Shown: in pieces, positions 1 through 8,054 of the stretch
How positions within the stretch are numbered: the stretch's first letter is position 1
Layout of the letters: every line of letters starts with the position of its first letter
Notes under the pieces: generated by a model
Seen by the model: only the letters and a program-made list of their open reading frames with translations
Databases searched by the model: none
What the model was told of the DNA's origin: nothing
Program-made: the position numbers and the translations under genes
Assembly: GCA_955652925.1 (NCBI GenBank)
Contig: CATPCO010000395.1
Coordinates: 1-10,026 of the forward strand
Direction of reading: 5' to 3'
Origin: an uncultured Xanthobacteraceae bacterium
Lineage (GTDB): Bacteria; Pseudomonadota; Alphaproteobacteria; Rhizobiales; Xanthobacteraceae
Length of the DNA stretch: 10,026 bases

Positions 1-1332
1 GAGCGCACCATCGCCGCCGCCAAGGCCGTCGGGGCGGTCGACGTCAATGGAATGATCTGGTCGCCATACCTCGTGCCCATGCAGCCGGTCATTGCTGAAT
101 TCAAGAAGCAGACCGGCATCGGGATTGGAGGAGTCCAGGATATCTCGATCTTTGACGCGCCACAGCGGGCGATGGCGGAAGCGCTGTCACGCTCCCCGCA
201 GTTCGACTTCATCCATATCGATTCCAACATGATTCCCTCGCTGGCGTCGGCCGGCTATCTCGAACCGCTCGACGAGTACATGAAGAAGGCCGATTTCAAG
301 ATCGAGGCGGTGGCCGACTACGCCACCTTCATGACCTATAAAGGCCAAACCTACGGGATTCCGACCGACGGCAACGTGCATATCCAGTACGTGCGCAAGG
401 ACCTCTTGGAAGACCCTGACAATAAGAAGAAGTATGCCGACAAGCACGCAAGGGAGCTCAAGTTTCCCGAGACCTGGGAGGACGATCTGCGGATCCAGGA
501 GACGCTGATGGATCCTTCAAAGGATCTTTACGGCTCGGGCAATCTGCGCAACCGCGCCAATGGCCCGACCTGGTGGTACATGATCTTCTACAGCGCGGGC
601 GGATTCACCTTCGACGACGATATGAATCCGACGCTGGACACTCCGGCCGGCCACTACGCGGTGGACATTTATCTGCAGGACAAGAAGGTCGCGCATCCCG
701 AATCAGCAGGTTGGGGCACGCCGCAGATGATCCCGCGCATCGCCCAGGGACATGTGGTGAGCTGCCAGTACTGGGACGGAACTGCCAAGCTCAACGAGAA
801 CCCCGAGAAATCGAAGACCACCGGCAAGTGGCTTTATGGCCTTGTGCCGGGCTCGGACTTCTCCGGCAAGCGCATTCATCGCTCCATCTCCTCGCCACTG
901 GCCGCGCTGCTCGTCAACAAGTACAGCCCGCGCAAGGCGCAGGCTGCCTATCTCGCTCTGTGGCTCGGCTCGGGCAAGAACAGCATCCCGATCGTGAGCG
1001 ACCCGGTGAATACCTTCCATGATGTCTGGGCAAAGGAACACCTGACCGCGCCGCAGGTGATCAAGGCCTATAGCGCACCCGCTCTCAAGGCGATCGAGAC
1101 CAACTTCCAGGTCGTCTCACCGCCGACCTATCTGACTGGATACCTGGAGTTCCAGGATACGTTGGGCAAGAACCTGTCAGAGGCTTATGTCGGCCAGCTC
1201 CCGTCCAAGGACGTCCTGAAGAAGACCCAGGACGAGTGGAGCGCCATTGTTCGCCGCATCGGCCGTACCAAGCTCAAGGAGGAGTTGGCAAGCTACAAGG
1301 CGCTGATGCCAAAGCGTAACCTGCCGGCGTGA
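1..1332 (+). CDS. ABC transporter family-1 solute-binding protein (partial, N-terminus missing)
   Basis: Periplasmic binding protein that would capture the substrate and deliver it to the permeases encoded just downstream. The reading frame is open from the first base of the window. The ATG at position 52 is therefore an internal Met (in NGMIWSPY), and the true start with its signal peptide lies upstream. The 443 residues visible resemble the mature part of family-1 (MalE/UgpB-like) binding proteins: an early PMQPVIAEFKKQTGI helix, a DFIHIDSNMIPSLASAGYLEPLDEY stretch split between strand and helix, YGIPTDGNVHIQYVRKDL, and aromatic-rich segments such as GPTWWYMIFYSAGG. Proteins of this group are usually 400-450 residues, so little beyond the export signal is missing. 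It is followed 85 nt later by the permease gene. The ligand could be a sugar, polyol or another small polar compound; sequence alone does not tell. The family is clear, the substrate is not. Confidence 0.88.
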   Translation, partial: ERTIAAAKAVGAVDVNGMIWSPYLVPMQPVIAEFKKQTGIGIGGVQDISIFDAPQRAMAEALSRSPQFDFIHIDSNMIPSLASAGYLEPLDEYMKKADFKIEAVADYATFMTYKGQTYGIPTDGNVHIQYVRKDLLEDPDNKKKYADKHARELKFPETWEDDLRIQETLMDPSKDLYGSGNLRNRANGPTWWYMIFYSAGGFTFDDDMNPTLDTPAGHYAVDIYLQDKKVAHPESAGWGTPQMIPRIAQGHVVSCQYWDGTAKLNENPEKSKTTGKWLYGLVPGSDFSGKRIHRSISSPLAALLVNKYSPRKAQAAYLALWLGSGKNSIPIVSDPVNTFHDVWAKEHLTAPQVIKAYSAPALKAIETNFQVVSPPTYLTGYLEFQDTLGKNLSEAYVGQLPSKDVLKKTQDEWSAIVRRIGRTKLKEELASYKALMPKRNLPA

Positions 1333-1374
1333 CGCGCCCTTCCACAACTATGGCGGTTGCGTCCTACCGAGCCG

Positions 1375-1406
1375 GCCGGATAGCGCGCGGGTCCGTCTCG
1401 TCCGGC
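1375..1406 (+). promoter_or_regulatory. Possible stem-loop between binding-protein and permease genes
   Basis: The 85-nt gap 1333-1417 contains an inverted repeat: GCCGGA at 1375-1380 and TCCGGC at 1401-1406, separated by a 20-nt GC-rich loop. No T-run follows, so it is not a classic terminator. In many ABC operons a hairpin after the binding-protein gene protects the upstream mRNA and lowers permease expression, and this could act that way. A 6-bp stem in GC-rich DNA can arise by chance, so support is weak. Confidence 0.22.
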
Positions 1407-1417
1407 GAAGACTGTCA

Positions 1418-2410
1418 ATGAGCGTGGCCGCCATTTCGGCTGGTGCGATTCCCCTCAAGCCTTCACCGCGCGAGCGGTCGCGGCAACGCGCGATCAGGCG
1501 CTTCCGGTGGTCGATCCTCGGGCCCTTGATCGCGTTGCTCGCCTTCGTGCTCATGCCGGTGTTATTCCTGCAGCTCTATTTCTCGTTCCACCAGTGGACG
1601 GTGTATCTTGGGAGCTGGTGGGAGGCGGAATATGTCGGGCTTGACCTCTTTCAGGAAGTGCTGACCGACCCGCGCTTCGGTTGGGCGGTCGTGCGTTCAT
1701 TGCTGTTCGCCACCGGCTCCACGATCGGCTGTTTTCTGATCGGATTTGCGCTCGCGTACCTCATGCACAAGCCGTTCCGCGGGCAGGCGGTCTATTACAT
1801 CATTTTCATTCTGCCGATGCTGACGGTGCCGGTGGTCATCGCCTACACGGCGGAGATGCTGCTCTACCAAAGCGGCCCGCTCAACGATCTCATCAGCCGC
1901 ATTAGCGGTTACGAGTTCAAGCCGATGTGGCTCACCAATCCTCACATCGCGCTTCCGACCATCATGCTGCTGGAAATCTGGAACTGGACGCCGTTCTCGT
2001 TCATCATCCTGCTGGCGGGACTGTCCGCAATTCCAAAAGAACCAATTGAGGCCGCCGAGATCCTCGGCGCGTCCAAATGGCGCGTGTTCTGGGAAGTGCA
2101 GCTTCCGCTGCTGCGGCCCGTCATTTTTCTGGCGCTGGTGCTGCGCTTCCTCGAAGCCATGGCGGAATTTCCCAAGACCTGGGCGCTGCTGCAGGGCGGC
2201 CCCGGAACCGCGACCGAAACGCTCCCGGTCTACATCTTTCTGACCACCTGGCAGTATTTCGAAATCTCCAAAGGTGCCGTGATGTCGTACATCGTCATGC
2301 TGCTGATGATCGCGATCGTTCTGTTCGCGATCCGGCTGCTGCGGCGGGAAAAGCGCACGCTCGATGCCTTGTATGGTTCGGCGGCGGCCGCGTCCGAGGC
2401 GCCAGGATGA
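1418..2410 (+). CDS. CUT1-family ABC transporter permease, MalF/UgpA-like
   Basis: Inner-membrane permease subunit, 330 residues, one half of the translocation pore with the next gene. It opens with about 30 Arg-rich cytoplasmic residues. Six hydrophobic segments follow, at roughly 32-56, 90-115, 124-148, 178-202, 230-250 and 288-307. The cytoplasmic EAA loop that docks on the ATPase is at 211-230: EAAEILGASKW then an LP pair at 229-230, matching the EAA-x3-G-x9-I-x-LP pattern of the BPD_transp_1 family. The ATG at 1418 is chosen because it gives the normal family length; the ribosome-binding site before it (GAAG, 1407-1410) is weak, which may limit translation relative to the binding protein. 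The stop overlaps the start of the second permease (ATGA), indicating coupled translation. Confident for the family and role; substrate unknown. Confidence 0.93.
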   Translation: MSVAAISAGAIPLKPSPRERSRQRAIRRFRWSILGPLIALLAFVLMPVLFLQLYFSFHQWTVYLGSWWEAEYVGLDLFQEVLTDPRFGWAVVRSLLFATGSTIGCFLIGFALAYLMHKPFRGQAVYYIIFILPMLTVPVVIAYTAEMLLYQSGPLNDLISRISGYEFKPMWLTNPHIALPTIMLLEIWNWTPFSFIILLAGLSAIPKEPIEAAEILGASKWRVFWEVQLPLLRPVIFLALVLRFLEAMAEFPKTWALLQGGPGTATETLPVYIFLTTWQYFEISKGAVMSYIVMLLMIAIVLFAIRLLRREKRTLDALYGSAAAASEAPG

Positions 2411-3285
2411 TCACGAAGTCCCGGCGGCGGCGGATATCCGCAAGCGTGCGCTATGTCGTGCTCACGACCTGGGTGGTCGTCGCTTTTTTCCCGATCTATT
2501 GGATGATAGCGACCTCGTTCAAACCCGACACTCAATGGTTCGCATGGCCGCCGGTTTATTTTCCGCATCCGCCGACGCTGTCGAACTATCTCAACGTATG
2601 GTTTGGCGCCGAGCAATATGCCGCCACCCAGTATGCGATATCCTCGCAGAAGCCGCTGATTTCGCTCCTCAACTCCACCGTCATCGCCACCGCTTCGACC
2701 CTGCTCGCCGTGCTCTTTGGTTCGGTGATTGCCTATGGGGTTTCGCGCTACCGTATTCTGTCCGAAACGCGCATGTTTCAGCTGCTCATGTTGCGCATGA
2801 TCCCACCGATCGTGATCGTGGCGCCGCTTTCGCTGTACTATTCTGCGCTCGGCCTGCTCGATTCGATGACCGGCCTCATCCTGATTTATTTCCTCACCAC
2901 TCTGCCCTATGCGGTGTGGATGACGAAGAGTTTCATAGACGAGGTCCCACGCGAGATCGAGCAGGCGGCGGAGATTCTCGGCGCGACGCGCTGGCGGACT
3001 ATATTCGAGATTGTGCTGCCGCTCATTCGTTCGGGCCTGGTCGCGACCTTCCTGTTCATCCTCATCCTCACCTGGAGCGAGTATCTGTTGGCGCTGATCG
3101 TTACCAAGACCCAGGTGACAACGTTGCCGATCGAGTTGTCGAAATATCAGGGAACGACGGAGGGCCGCGTCTACGGCCGCCAGGCCGCGCTCGCGGTCGG
3201 CATCACGATTCCCCTCATGATCGTCGGGCTCATCATCCGCAGGCATCTCGCGCGCGGCTTCAGCTTCGGAATGGTGCGGAGATAG
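2407..3285 (+). CDS. CUT1-family ABC transporter permease, MalG/UgpE-like
   Basis: Second inner-membrane permease subunit, 292 residues, expected to pair with the preceding MalF-like protein. The frame is open further upstream to 2077, but that part lies inside the first permease gene. The ATG at 2407 is preferred because it overlaps the upstream stop as ATGA, has GAGG at 2396-2399 seven bases before it, and gives the usual MalG length and N-terminus (short Arg-rich tail, then a membrane segment at 15-36 ending in the typical FPIYWMIATSFKP). Further hydrophobic segments lie near 87-111, 124-145, 152-171, 208-230 and 259-278. The EAA loop is at 185-205 (EQAAEILGATRW, then LP at 204-205). The GFSFGMVRR tail is like the GLTAGAVKG-type ends of MalG relatives. 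The ATPase gene follows after 3 nt. Confidence 0.93.
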   Translation: MITKSRRRRISASVRYVVLTTWVVVAFFPIYWMIATSFKPDTQWFAWPPVYFPHPPTLSNYLNVWFGAEQYAATQYAISSQKPLISLLNSTVIATASTLLAVLFGSVIAYGVSRYRILSETRMFQLLMLRMIPPIVIVAPLSLYYSALGLLDSMTGLILIYFLTTLPYAVWMTKSFIDEVPREIEQAAEILGATRWRTIFEIVLPLIRSGLVATFLFILILTWSEYLLALIVTKTQVTTLPIELSKYQGTTEGRVYGRQAALAVGITIPLMIVGLIIRRHLARGFSFGMVRR

Positions 3286-3288
3286 GCG

Positions 3289-4392
3289 GTGGCCCGCATT
3301 GAGCTCATCGGCTTAAGCAAATCTTTCGGCGCCGTGGCCGCGGTGAAGGATTTGAGCTTGGCGATCGAGGACGGCGAGTTCGTGGTGCTGGTTGGCCCCT
3401 CCGGCTGCGGCAAGACGACGACGCTGCGCATGATCGCCGGCTTCGAGGATCCAAGCTCCGGCGACATTCGCATCGACGGCCGCTCGGTCAACGACCTTGA
3501 GCCGCGCGATCGCGGTCTCGGCATGGTGTTCCAGACGCACGCGCTGTTTCCGCATAAGACCGTCGCGCAGAACATCGAGTTCGGGTTGCGCATGAAGAAG
3601 ATGCCGGCGGTGGAGCGGGCGCTGCGCGTGCGCGAGGTCGCGGACATGGTGCGCATCGCCCACCTGCTCGAGAAGATGCCGAGCCAGTGCTCGGGCGGGG
3701 AGGCGCAGCGGGTCGCGCTCGCGCGCACGCTGGTGACCAGCCCGTCCACCTTTCTGCTTGATGAGCCGCTGTCGAGCCTCGATGCCAAGTTGCGACGCGA
3801 ACTGCGCGCCGAATGCGACCGGCTTCATCAGGCGCTTAAGCGGACTTTCATCTACGTCACTCACGATCAGGAAGAGGCGATGACGCTCGCCGACCGCATC
3901 ATTGTCATGCGCGCAGGTGAGATCGTGCAGATCGGGTCACCGATGGAAATCTACTCCGACCCAGTCAACCATTTTGTCGCCGACTTCTTCGGCTCGCCGT
4001 CGATGAACCTGATTGTGGGCGAGATTGTGCAGATGAACGGGGTCGCGCGGTTTCGCTCGTCGCGTTTCGAGCTTGCCTTGCCCCGGCATCTTCGGAGCGT
4101 GAAAATCGGTCCGGCGACGCTCGGCATCCGTCCCGAGCATGTGGGCGTCACCTCGGGCGAGGGCGGTGACCTCAGGCTTGCGGTCCGCCTGGTGGAGCCG
4201 CTCGGCCGCGACACGCTGCTCTATTTCGATCCCGGCAGCGAGCGGGCGTTCGTTGCCGTCAGCAAAGGTCTGAACATGGCCGACGTTAAGGTCGGCGCGC
4301 CGATGGCGCTCTCGTTCGACCCGCAGCGGCTCTATTTGTTCGGCGCCGACGGCAAGCGCATCGGGCGCGGACCAACACAGCTCGTGGATTGA
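3289..4392 (+). CDS. CUT1-family ABC transporter ATP-binding protein, MalK/UgpC-like
   Basis: Cytoplasmic ATPase subunit, 367 residues, which would energise the importer formed with the two permeases upstream. Visible motifs in order: Walker A GPSGCGKT at 36-43, Q-loop Gln82 in MVFQTHALFPH, ABC signature CSGGE at 134-138, Walker B FLLDE at 155-159, D-loop SSLD at 162-165 and H-loop His192 in YVTHDQEEA. After about residue 235 comes a C-terminal TOBE/MalK-like regulatory domain, with the characteristic GIRPEH at 279-284. The start is GTG at 3289, three bases after the permease stop, with GGAG at 3278-3281 as ribosome-binding site; no better ATG is available. The signature is unusual in having Cys where Leu is normal and Glu for Gln, but the nucleotide-binding residues are otherwise intact, so the enzyme should be active. 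Such ATPases are sometimes shared between several CUT1 importers. Confidence 0.95.
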   Translation: MARIELIGLSKSFGAVAAVKDLSLAIEDGEFVVLVGPSGCGKTTTLRMIAGFEDPSSGDIRIDGRSVNDLEPRDRGLGMVFQTHALFPHKTVAQNIEFGLRMKKMPAVERALRVREVADMVRIAHLLEKMPSQCSGGEAQRVALARTLVTSPSTFLLDEPLSSLDAKLRRELRAECDRLHQALKRTFIYVTHDQEEAMTLADRIIVMRAGEIVQIGSPMEIYSDPVNHFVADFFGSPSMNLIVGEIVQMNGVARFRSSRFELALPRHLRSVKIGPATLGIRPEHVGVTSGEGGDLRLAVRLVEPLGRDTLLYFDPGSERAFVAVSKGLNMADVKVGAPMALSFDPQRLYLFGADGKRIGRGPTQLVD

Positions 4393-4419
4393 TCACCAAC
4401 TCAGGCGTCGAGGCGAGCA

Positions 4420-6174
4420 ATGGACTACCGCGAGAAGAGCGAAATTCGCGACGGCATGCGTATCGACTGGGATATGCCGATCACCATGGACGACGGCATC
4501 GTGCTTCGATGCGATATCTACCGGCCGATCGCCGAGGGAAGGTATCCGGTCATCATGACCTTGGGGCCATACGGCAAGTGGTTGCACTTCGAGGACCTCT
4601 ATACCGACCAGTGGCGGCGCATGTGCGCCAGCCACCCGGATGTGCCGACCGGGTCGACCAACAAATATCAATGCTGGGAGGTGGTCGATCCGGAGAAATG
4701 GGTGCCGGACGGCTATGTCTGCATCCGCGTCGATAGCCGCGGTGCGGGCCGCTCCCCGGGCGTTATTGACATCTGGTCGCGGCGCGAGGCGCAGGACCTC
4801 GCGATCTGCGTCGAATGGGCAGCTGTGCAGCCCTGGTCGAACGGAAAAATAGGCCTCAACGGCATCTCCTACTATGCCCAAAACCAATGGCAGACCGCCG
4901 CGCTGCAACCCAAGCACCTGGCCGCGATCTGCCTGTGGGAAGGCGCCGCCGATTTCTACCGCGACATGGCGCACCACGGCGGCATCTTCAACCGCGGCTT
5001 CGTGCAGGACTGGTCGAAGGCGCAGGTCTACAGCGTGCAGAATGGTCGCGGCACGCGCGGGTTCAAGAGCCGCATGAACGGCGACTGGGTGTCCGGCCCG
5101 CAGACCCTGTCGGAAGAGCAGCTCGGCCAAAACCGGCGCGACTTCTACGAAGACTGCATCTCCCGCAAGCTCGATACCGATCCTTATTGGCAGTCACGCA
5201 TGCCGGACTGGAGCAGGGTCAAGACGCCGCTGTTTTCGGCCGCCAACTGGGGCGGGCAGGGGCTGCATCCGCGCGGCAATTTTGAGGGGTTCGTGCGCGC
5301 CGCGTCGGAGCAAAAATGGCTCGAATGCCACGGTATCGAGCATTGGACGCACTTCTACACGGACTACGGCGTCAGCCTGCAAAAGAAATTCTTCGACCAT
5401 TTCCTCAAGGGCGAGGACACCGGCTGGGCCAAGCAGCCGAAAGTGCTGCTGCAGGTGCGTCATCCGGGGGAGAAATTCGTCGAGCGGCACGAGAACGAGT
5501 GGCCGCTGGCGCGCACCCGCTGGACCAAATTCCACCTGCATCCATCCGACATGACCATGTCGGTGGACGCGCAAACCTCCGCCGGCTCGGCCACTTATGC
5601 GGGCTTTGGCGACGGGGTCACCTTCCTGACCGAGCCGCTTGTGGACGAGATGGAAATCACCGGACCGATCGCGGCGAAACTGTGGGTGTCCTCGGCAACG
5701 CAAGACGCCGATCTGTTCGTCGTGGTGCGCGCGTTCACGCCCGATCTCAGGGAGGTCACCTTCCAGGGTGCGCTCGATTCGCACACGCCGATTGCGCAAG
5801 GTTGGCTGCGCTGCTCGCACCGCAAGCTCGATCCCAAGCTCACCTTGCCCTATCGGCCGTATCACACCCATGACGAGGAGCAGAAGCTCACGCCGGGAGA
5901 GGTCTACGAATGCGACGTCGAGGTCTGGCCGACATGCATCGTTTTACCGAAGGGCTACCGGCTCGCGCTGTCGGTGCGCGGCACCGACTACGTCTTTCCC
6001 GGCGAACCCGGAGAGGGACTGCAAACGCTCGGCAAGGTGTGGACCGGCGTCGGCCCGTTCACCCACAACGATGCGCGCGACCGCCCGCCGGCGGTGTTCG
6101 GCGGCAACGTGACGCTCCATGCCGGTCCCGATCGTCCCGCCCATGTCCGGTTGCCGGTGATTCCAAAGGGGTGA
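4420..6174 (+). CDS. CocE/NonD-family alpha/beta hydrolase (first of tandem pair)
   Basis: Predicted cytoplasmic serine hydrolase of 584 residues acting on an ester or amide bond. The family includes cocaine esterase, alpha-amino-acid ester hydrolases and glutaryl-7-ACA acylases (Peptidase S15/PepX). The N-terminal part holds the alpha/beta hydrolase fold: Tyr51 in GPYGKW matches the oxyanion Tyr of CocE, and Ser150 in GISYYA is the nucleophile elbow. A helical cap follows, at about 175-265. His308 and His311 in GIEHWTH are candidate catalytic His residues. A C-terminal jelly-roll domain (PepX_C type) spans about 365-584. Where CocE has W-Y-Asp, this protein has N-W-G-G (276-279), so the usual catalytic Asp seems absent. 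There is no signal peptide. GAGG at 4410-4413, six bases before the ATG, supports the start. It lies 27 nt after the ATPase gene, suggesting it processes what the importer brings in. Family is sure; substrate unknown. Confidence 0.92.
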   Translation: MDYREKSEIRDGMRIDWDMPITMDDGIVLRCDIYRPIAEGRYPVIMTLGPYGKWLHFEDLYTDQWRRMCASHPDVPTGSTNKYQCWEVVDPEKWVPDGYVCIRVDSRGAGRSPGVIDIWSRREAQDLAICVEWAAVQPWSNGKIGLNGISYYAQNQWQTAALQPKHLAAICLWEGAADFYRDMAHHGGIFNRGFVQDWSKAQVYSVQNGRGTRGFKSRMNGDWVSGPQTLSEEQLGQNRRDFYEDCISRKLDTDPYWQSRMPDWSRVKTPLFSAANWGGQGLHPRGNFEGFVRAASEQKWLECHGIEHWTHFYTDYGVSLQKKFFDHFLKGEDTGWAKQPKVLLQVRHPGEKFVERHENEWPLARTRWTKFHLHPSDMTMSVDAQTSAGSATYAGFGDGVTFLTEPLVDEMEITGPIAAKLWVSSATQDADLFVVVRAFTPDLREVTFQGALDSHTPIAQGWLRCSHRKLDPKLTLPYRPYHTHDEEQKLTPGEVYECDVEVWPTCIVLPKGYRLALSVRGTDYVFPGEPGEGLQTLGKVWTGVGPFTHNDARDRPPAVFGGNVTLHAGPDRPAHVRLPVIPKG

Positions 6175-6216
6175 GCGGGAGAAGCTTGGCGCGGATTCAA
6201 CAATATCGTGCAAGGG

Positions 6217-6222
6217 AAAGGA
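6217..6222 (+). promoter_or_regulatory. Ribosome-binding site of second hydrolase
   Basis: AAAGGA lies four bases before the ATG at 6227, within a purine-rich run. It is the best Shine-Dalgarno match on the plus strand of this window and suggests that the second hydrolase is translated more strongly than the first, whose site is only GAGG. Confidence 0.6.
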
Positions 6223-6226
6223 AACC

Positions 6227-7969
6227 ATGAGCTATCGCGAGGTCAGCGAAATTCGCGATGGAATGCGGATCGACTGGGATGTGCCGATCGAGATGGATGA
6301 TGCCCTCGTGCTGCGCGCGGACATCTTCCGGCCGATCAAGAAAGGGCGTTTCCCGGTCATCCTTAGCCACGGCCCCTATGGCAAGTGGCTGCATTTCGAG
6401 GACGGCTACAAGACCGCCTGGGATCGGATGACGCGAAATCATCCGAGCGCGACTGCAGGCTCGACCAACAAGTACCAGAGCTGGGAAATCTGCGATCCGG
6501 AAAAATGGGTGCCGGACGGGTACGTGTGCGTGCGAATAGATTCACGCGGATGCGGCCGCTCGCCCGGTTACGTGGAGCATTGGTCGCCGCGCGAGACCAA
6601 GGACTTTTTCAATTGCATCGAATGGGCGGGCCGGCAGCCGTGGTCGAACGGCAAGGTCGGGCTCAGCGGTATTTCCTACTATGCCATCAATCAATGGCAG
6701 GTCGCGAGCATGCAGCCCAGGCATCTCGCCGCCATCTGTGTATGGGAAGGCTTCGCCGATTTCTACCGCGAGCTCAGCCACAATGGAGGCATCTACAATA
6801 CCTTTGCGCAGAATTGGTACGACATGCAGGTGAAAACCGTGCAGCACGGCCTTGGCAGCAAAGGCCACCGCAGCCGCATGACCGGGGATTGGGTTTCCGG
6901 CCCGCAAACGCTCACCGACGTGGAAATGGGCGGCAACCGCTACGATCTCGGCAAGACCTATTTCGCCCATCCGTTGGATGATGATTACTACAAGGCGATG
7001 TTCCCGGATTGGTCGAAGGTGAAGGTGCCCTTGCTCTCGGCCGCGAATTGGGGCGGACAGCCGCTGCACCCACGCGGCAATTTCGAAGGCTTCACCCAAT
7101 CGGCGTCGAAACGTAAATGGCTGGAAGTGCACGGCATCGAGCATTGGACGCATTATTACACGGACTACGGTGTCAACCTTCAGAAGAAGTTCTTCGGCTA
7201 TTTCCTCAAGGGTGAAAAAAACGGCTGGGACAAGCAGCCACGCGTGCAACTCAACGTCCGCTATCCTGATGAGAAATTCGTCATTCGCCACGAGGATGAC
7301 TGGCCAATTCCGCGCACGCGGTGGACAAAGTTCCATCTCTGCGGCGGCGACAAGCTCGCGTCCGAGCCGCCCAAGCGTGCGGGGACGGTGACGTTTGACG
7401 CACTCGGCGACGGCGTGACATTCCTCACGCAACCAATGTCGGCAGACACCGAGATCACCGGCCCAATCGCGGCCAGACTCAGCATCTCGTCCTCGACCGA
7501 GGATGCCGACATCTTTCTGGTCTTGCGCGTGTTCGCGCCGGACATGAAGGAGGTCGTGTTTCAGGGCGCGCTCGATCCGCACACGCCGGTTGGGCAGGGC
7601 TGGCTGCGCGCCTCGCACCGCAAGCTCGACGGGAAGCGCACGCTGGCGTATCGGCCCTATCACAGCCACGACGAGAAAGAGCCGCTCAAGCCGGGCACGG
7701 TGTACCAACTCGACATCGAGATCATCCCGACCAGCATCGTGGCGCCGAAAGGCTACCGGGTGGGACTGAGCGTGCGCGGGCGCGACTATGTCTATCCCGG
7801 CGGCTCGGGCGGCCGGCTTTCCAACATGAAGAACGAATTCACTGGATGCGGCCCGTTCCTGCACGACGATCCGCGCGACTGTCCAGTCGCGATCTATGGC
7901 GGCAGGACCACGATCCATCTCGGCGGCGATCGGGAGAATTTCGTGCTGCTGCCGATCATTCCGGCATAG
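6227..7969 (+). CDS. CocE/NonD-family alpha/beta hydrolase (second of tandem pair)
   Basis: A 580-residue paralogue of the preceding hydrolase, 52 nt downstream and co-directional. A hand count gives 45 identical residues among the first 60 without gaps, and similarity continues to the end, so the pair arose by duplication of a whole gene. Key positions are shared: Tyr51 (GPYGKW), nucleophile Ser150 (GISYYA), His306 and His309 (GIEHWTH), and NWGG at 274-277 in place of the CocE W-Y-Asp. The C-terminal beta-sandwich from about 362 includes the shared FQGALD...HTP and GYR...LSVRG segments. Differences cluster in the cap, about 185-255, where this copy is four residues shorter and has a different set of aromatic and charged residues. 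That region shapes the acyl and leaving-group pocket in relatives, which fits different substrate preferences. There is no signal peptide, so it should act in the cytoplasm. Confidence 0.92.
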   Translation: MSYREVSEIRDGMRIDWDVPIEMDDALVLRADIFRPIKKGRFPVILSHGPYGKWLHFEDGYKTAWDRMTRNHPSATAGSTNKYQSWEICDPEKWVPDGYVCVRIDSRGCGRSPGYVEHWSPRETKDFFNCIEWAGRQPWSNGKVGLSGISYYAINQWQVASMQPRHLAAICVWEGFADFYRELSHNGGIYNTFAQNWYDMQVKTVQHGLGSKGHRSRMTGDWVSGPQTLTDVEMGGNRYDLGKTYFAHPLDDDYYKAMFPDWSKVKVPLLSAANWGGQPLHPRGNFEGFTQSASKRKWLEVHGIEHWTHYYTDYGVNLQKKFFGYFLKGEKNGWDKQPRVQLNVRYPDEKFVIRHEDDWPIPRTRWTKFHLCGGDKLASEPPKRAGTVTFDALGDGVTFLTQPMSADTEITGPIAARLSISSSTEDADIFLVLRVFAPDMKEVVFQGALDPHTPVGQGWLRASHRKLDGKRTLAYRPYHSHDEKEPLKPGTVYQLDIEIIPTSIVAPKGYRVGLSVRGRDYVYPGGSGGRLSNMKNEFTGCGPFLHDDPRDCPVAIYGGRTTIHLGGDRENFVLLPIIPA

Positions 7970-8054
7970 CGATTGATGTGGGCATGGGTCTTTTTTTCCG
8001 CCGCCCTTGACGTATTCTCGCAAGGCTCGCCGCGCTCTCGACGAGACCACATCC

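Noticed and set aside
2077..2406. Upstream extension of the second permease frame
   Set aside because: This part overlaps the EAA-loop region of the first permease, reads as unordered Ala/Arg-rich sequence, and is not needed: the ATG at 2407 has a ribosome-binding site and gives the normal family length.
2230..3246. Antisense open frame of 338 codons opposite the second permease
   Set aside because: It mirrors the MalG-like gene, has a low-complexity charged translation without membrane segments or motifs, and is a by-product of codon bias.
7951..7997. Possible rho-independent terminator after the second hydrolase (GCCG/CGGC arms and the T-run at 7991-7997)
   Set aside because: The short inverted repeat lies inside the end of the gene and is separated from the T-run by about 25 bases; no stem directly precedes the T-run.
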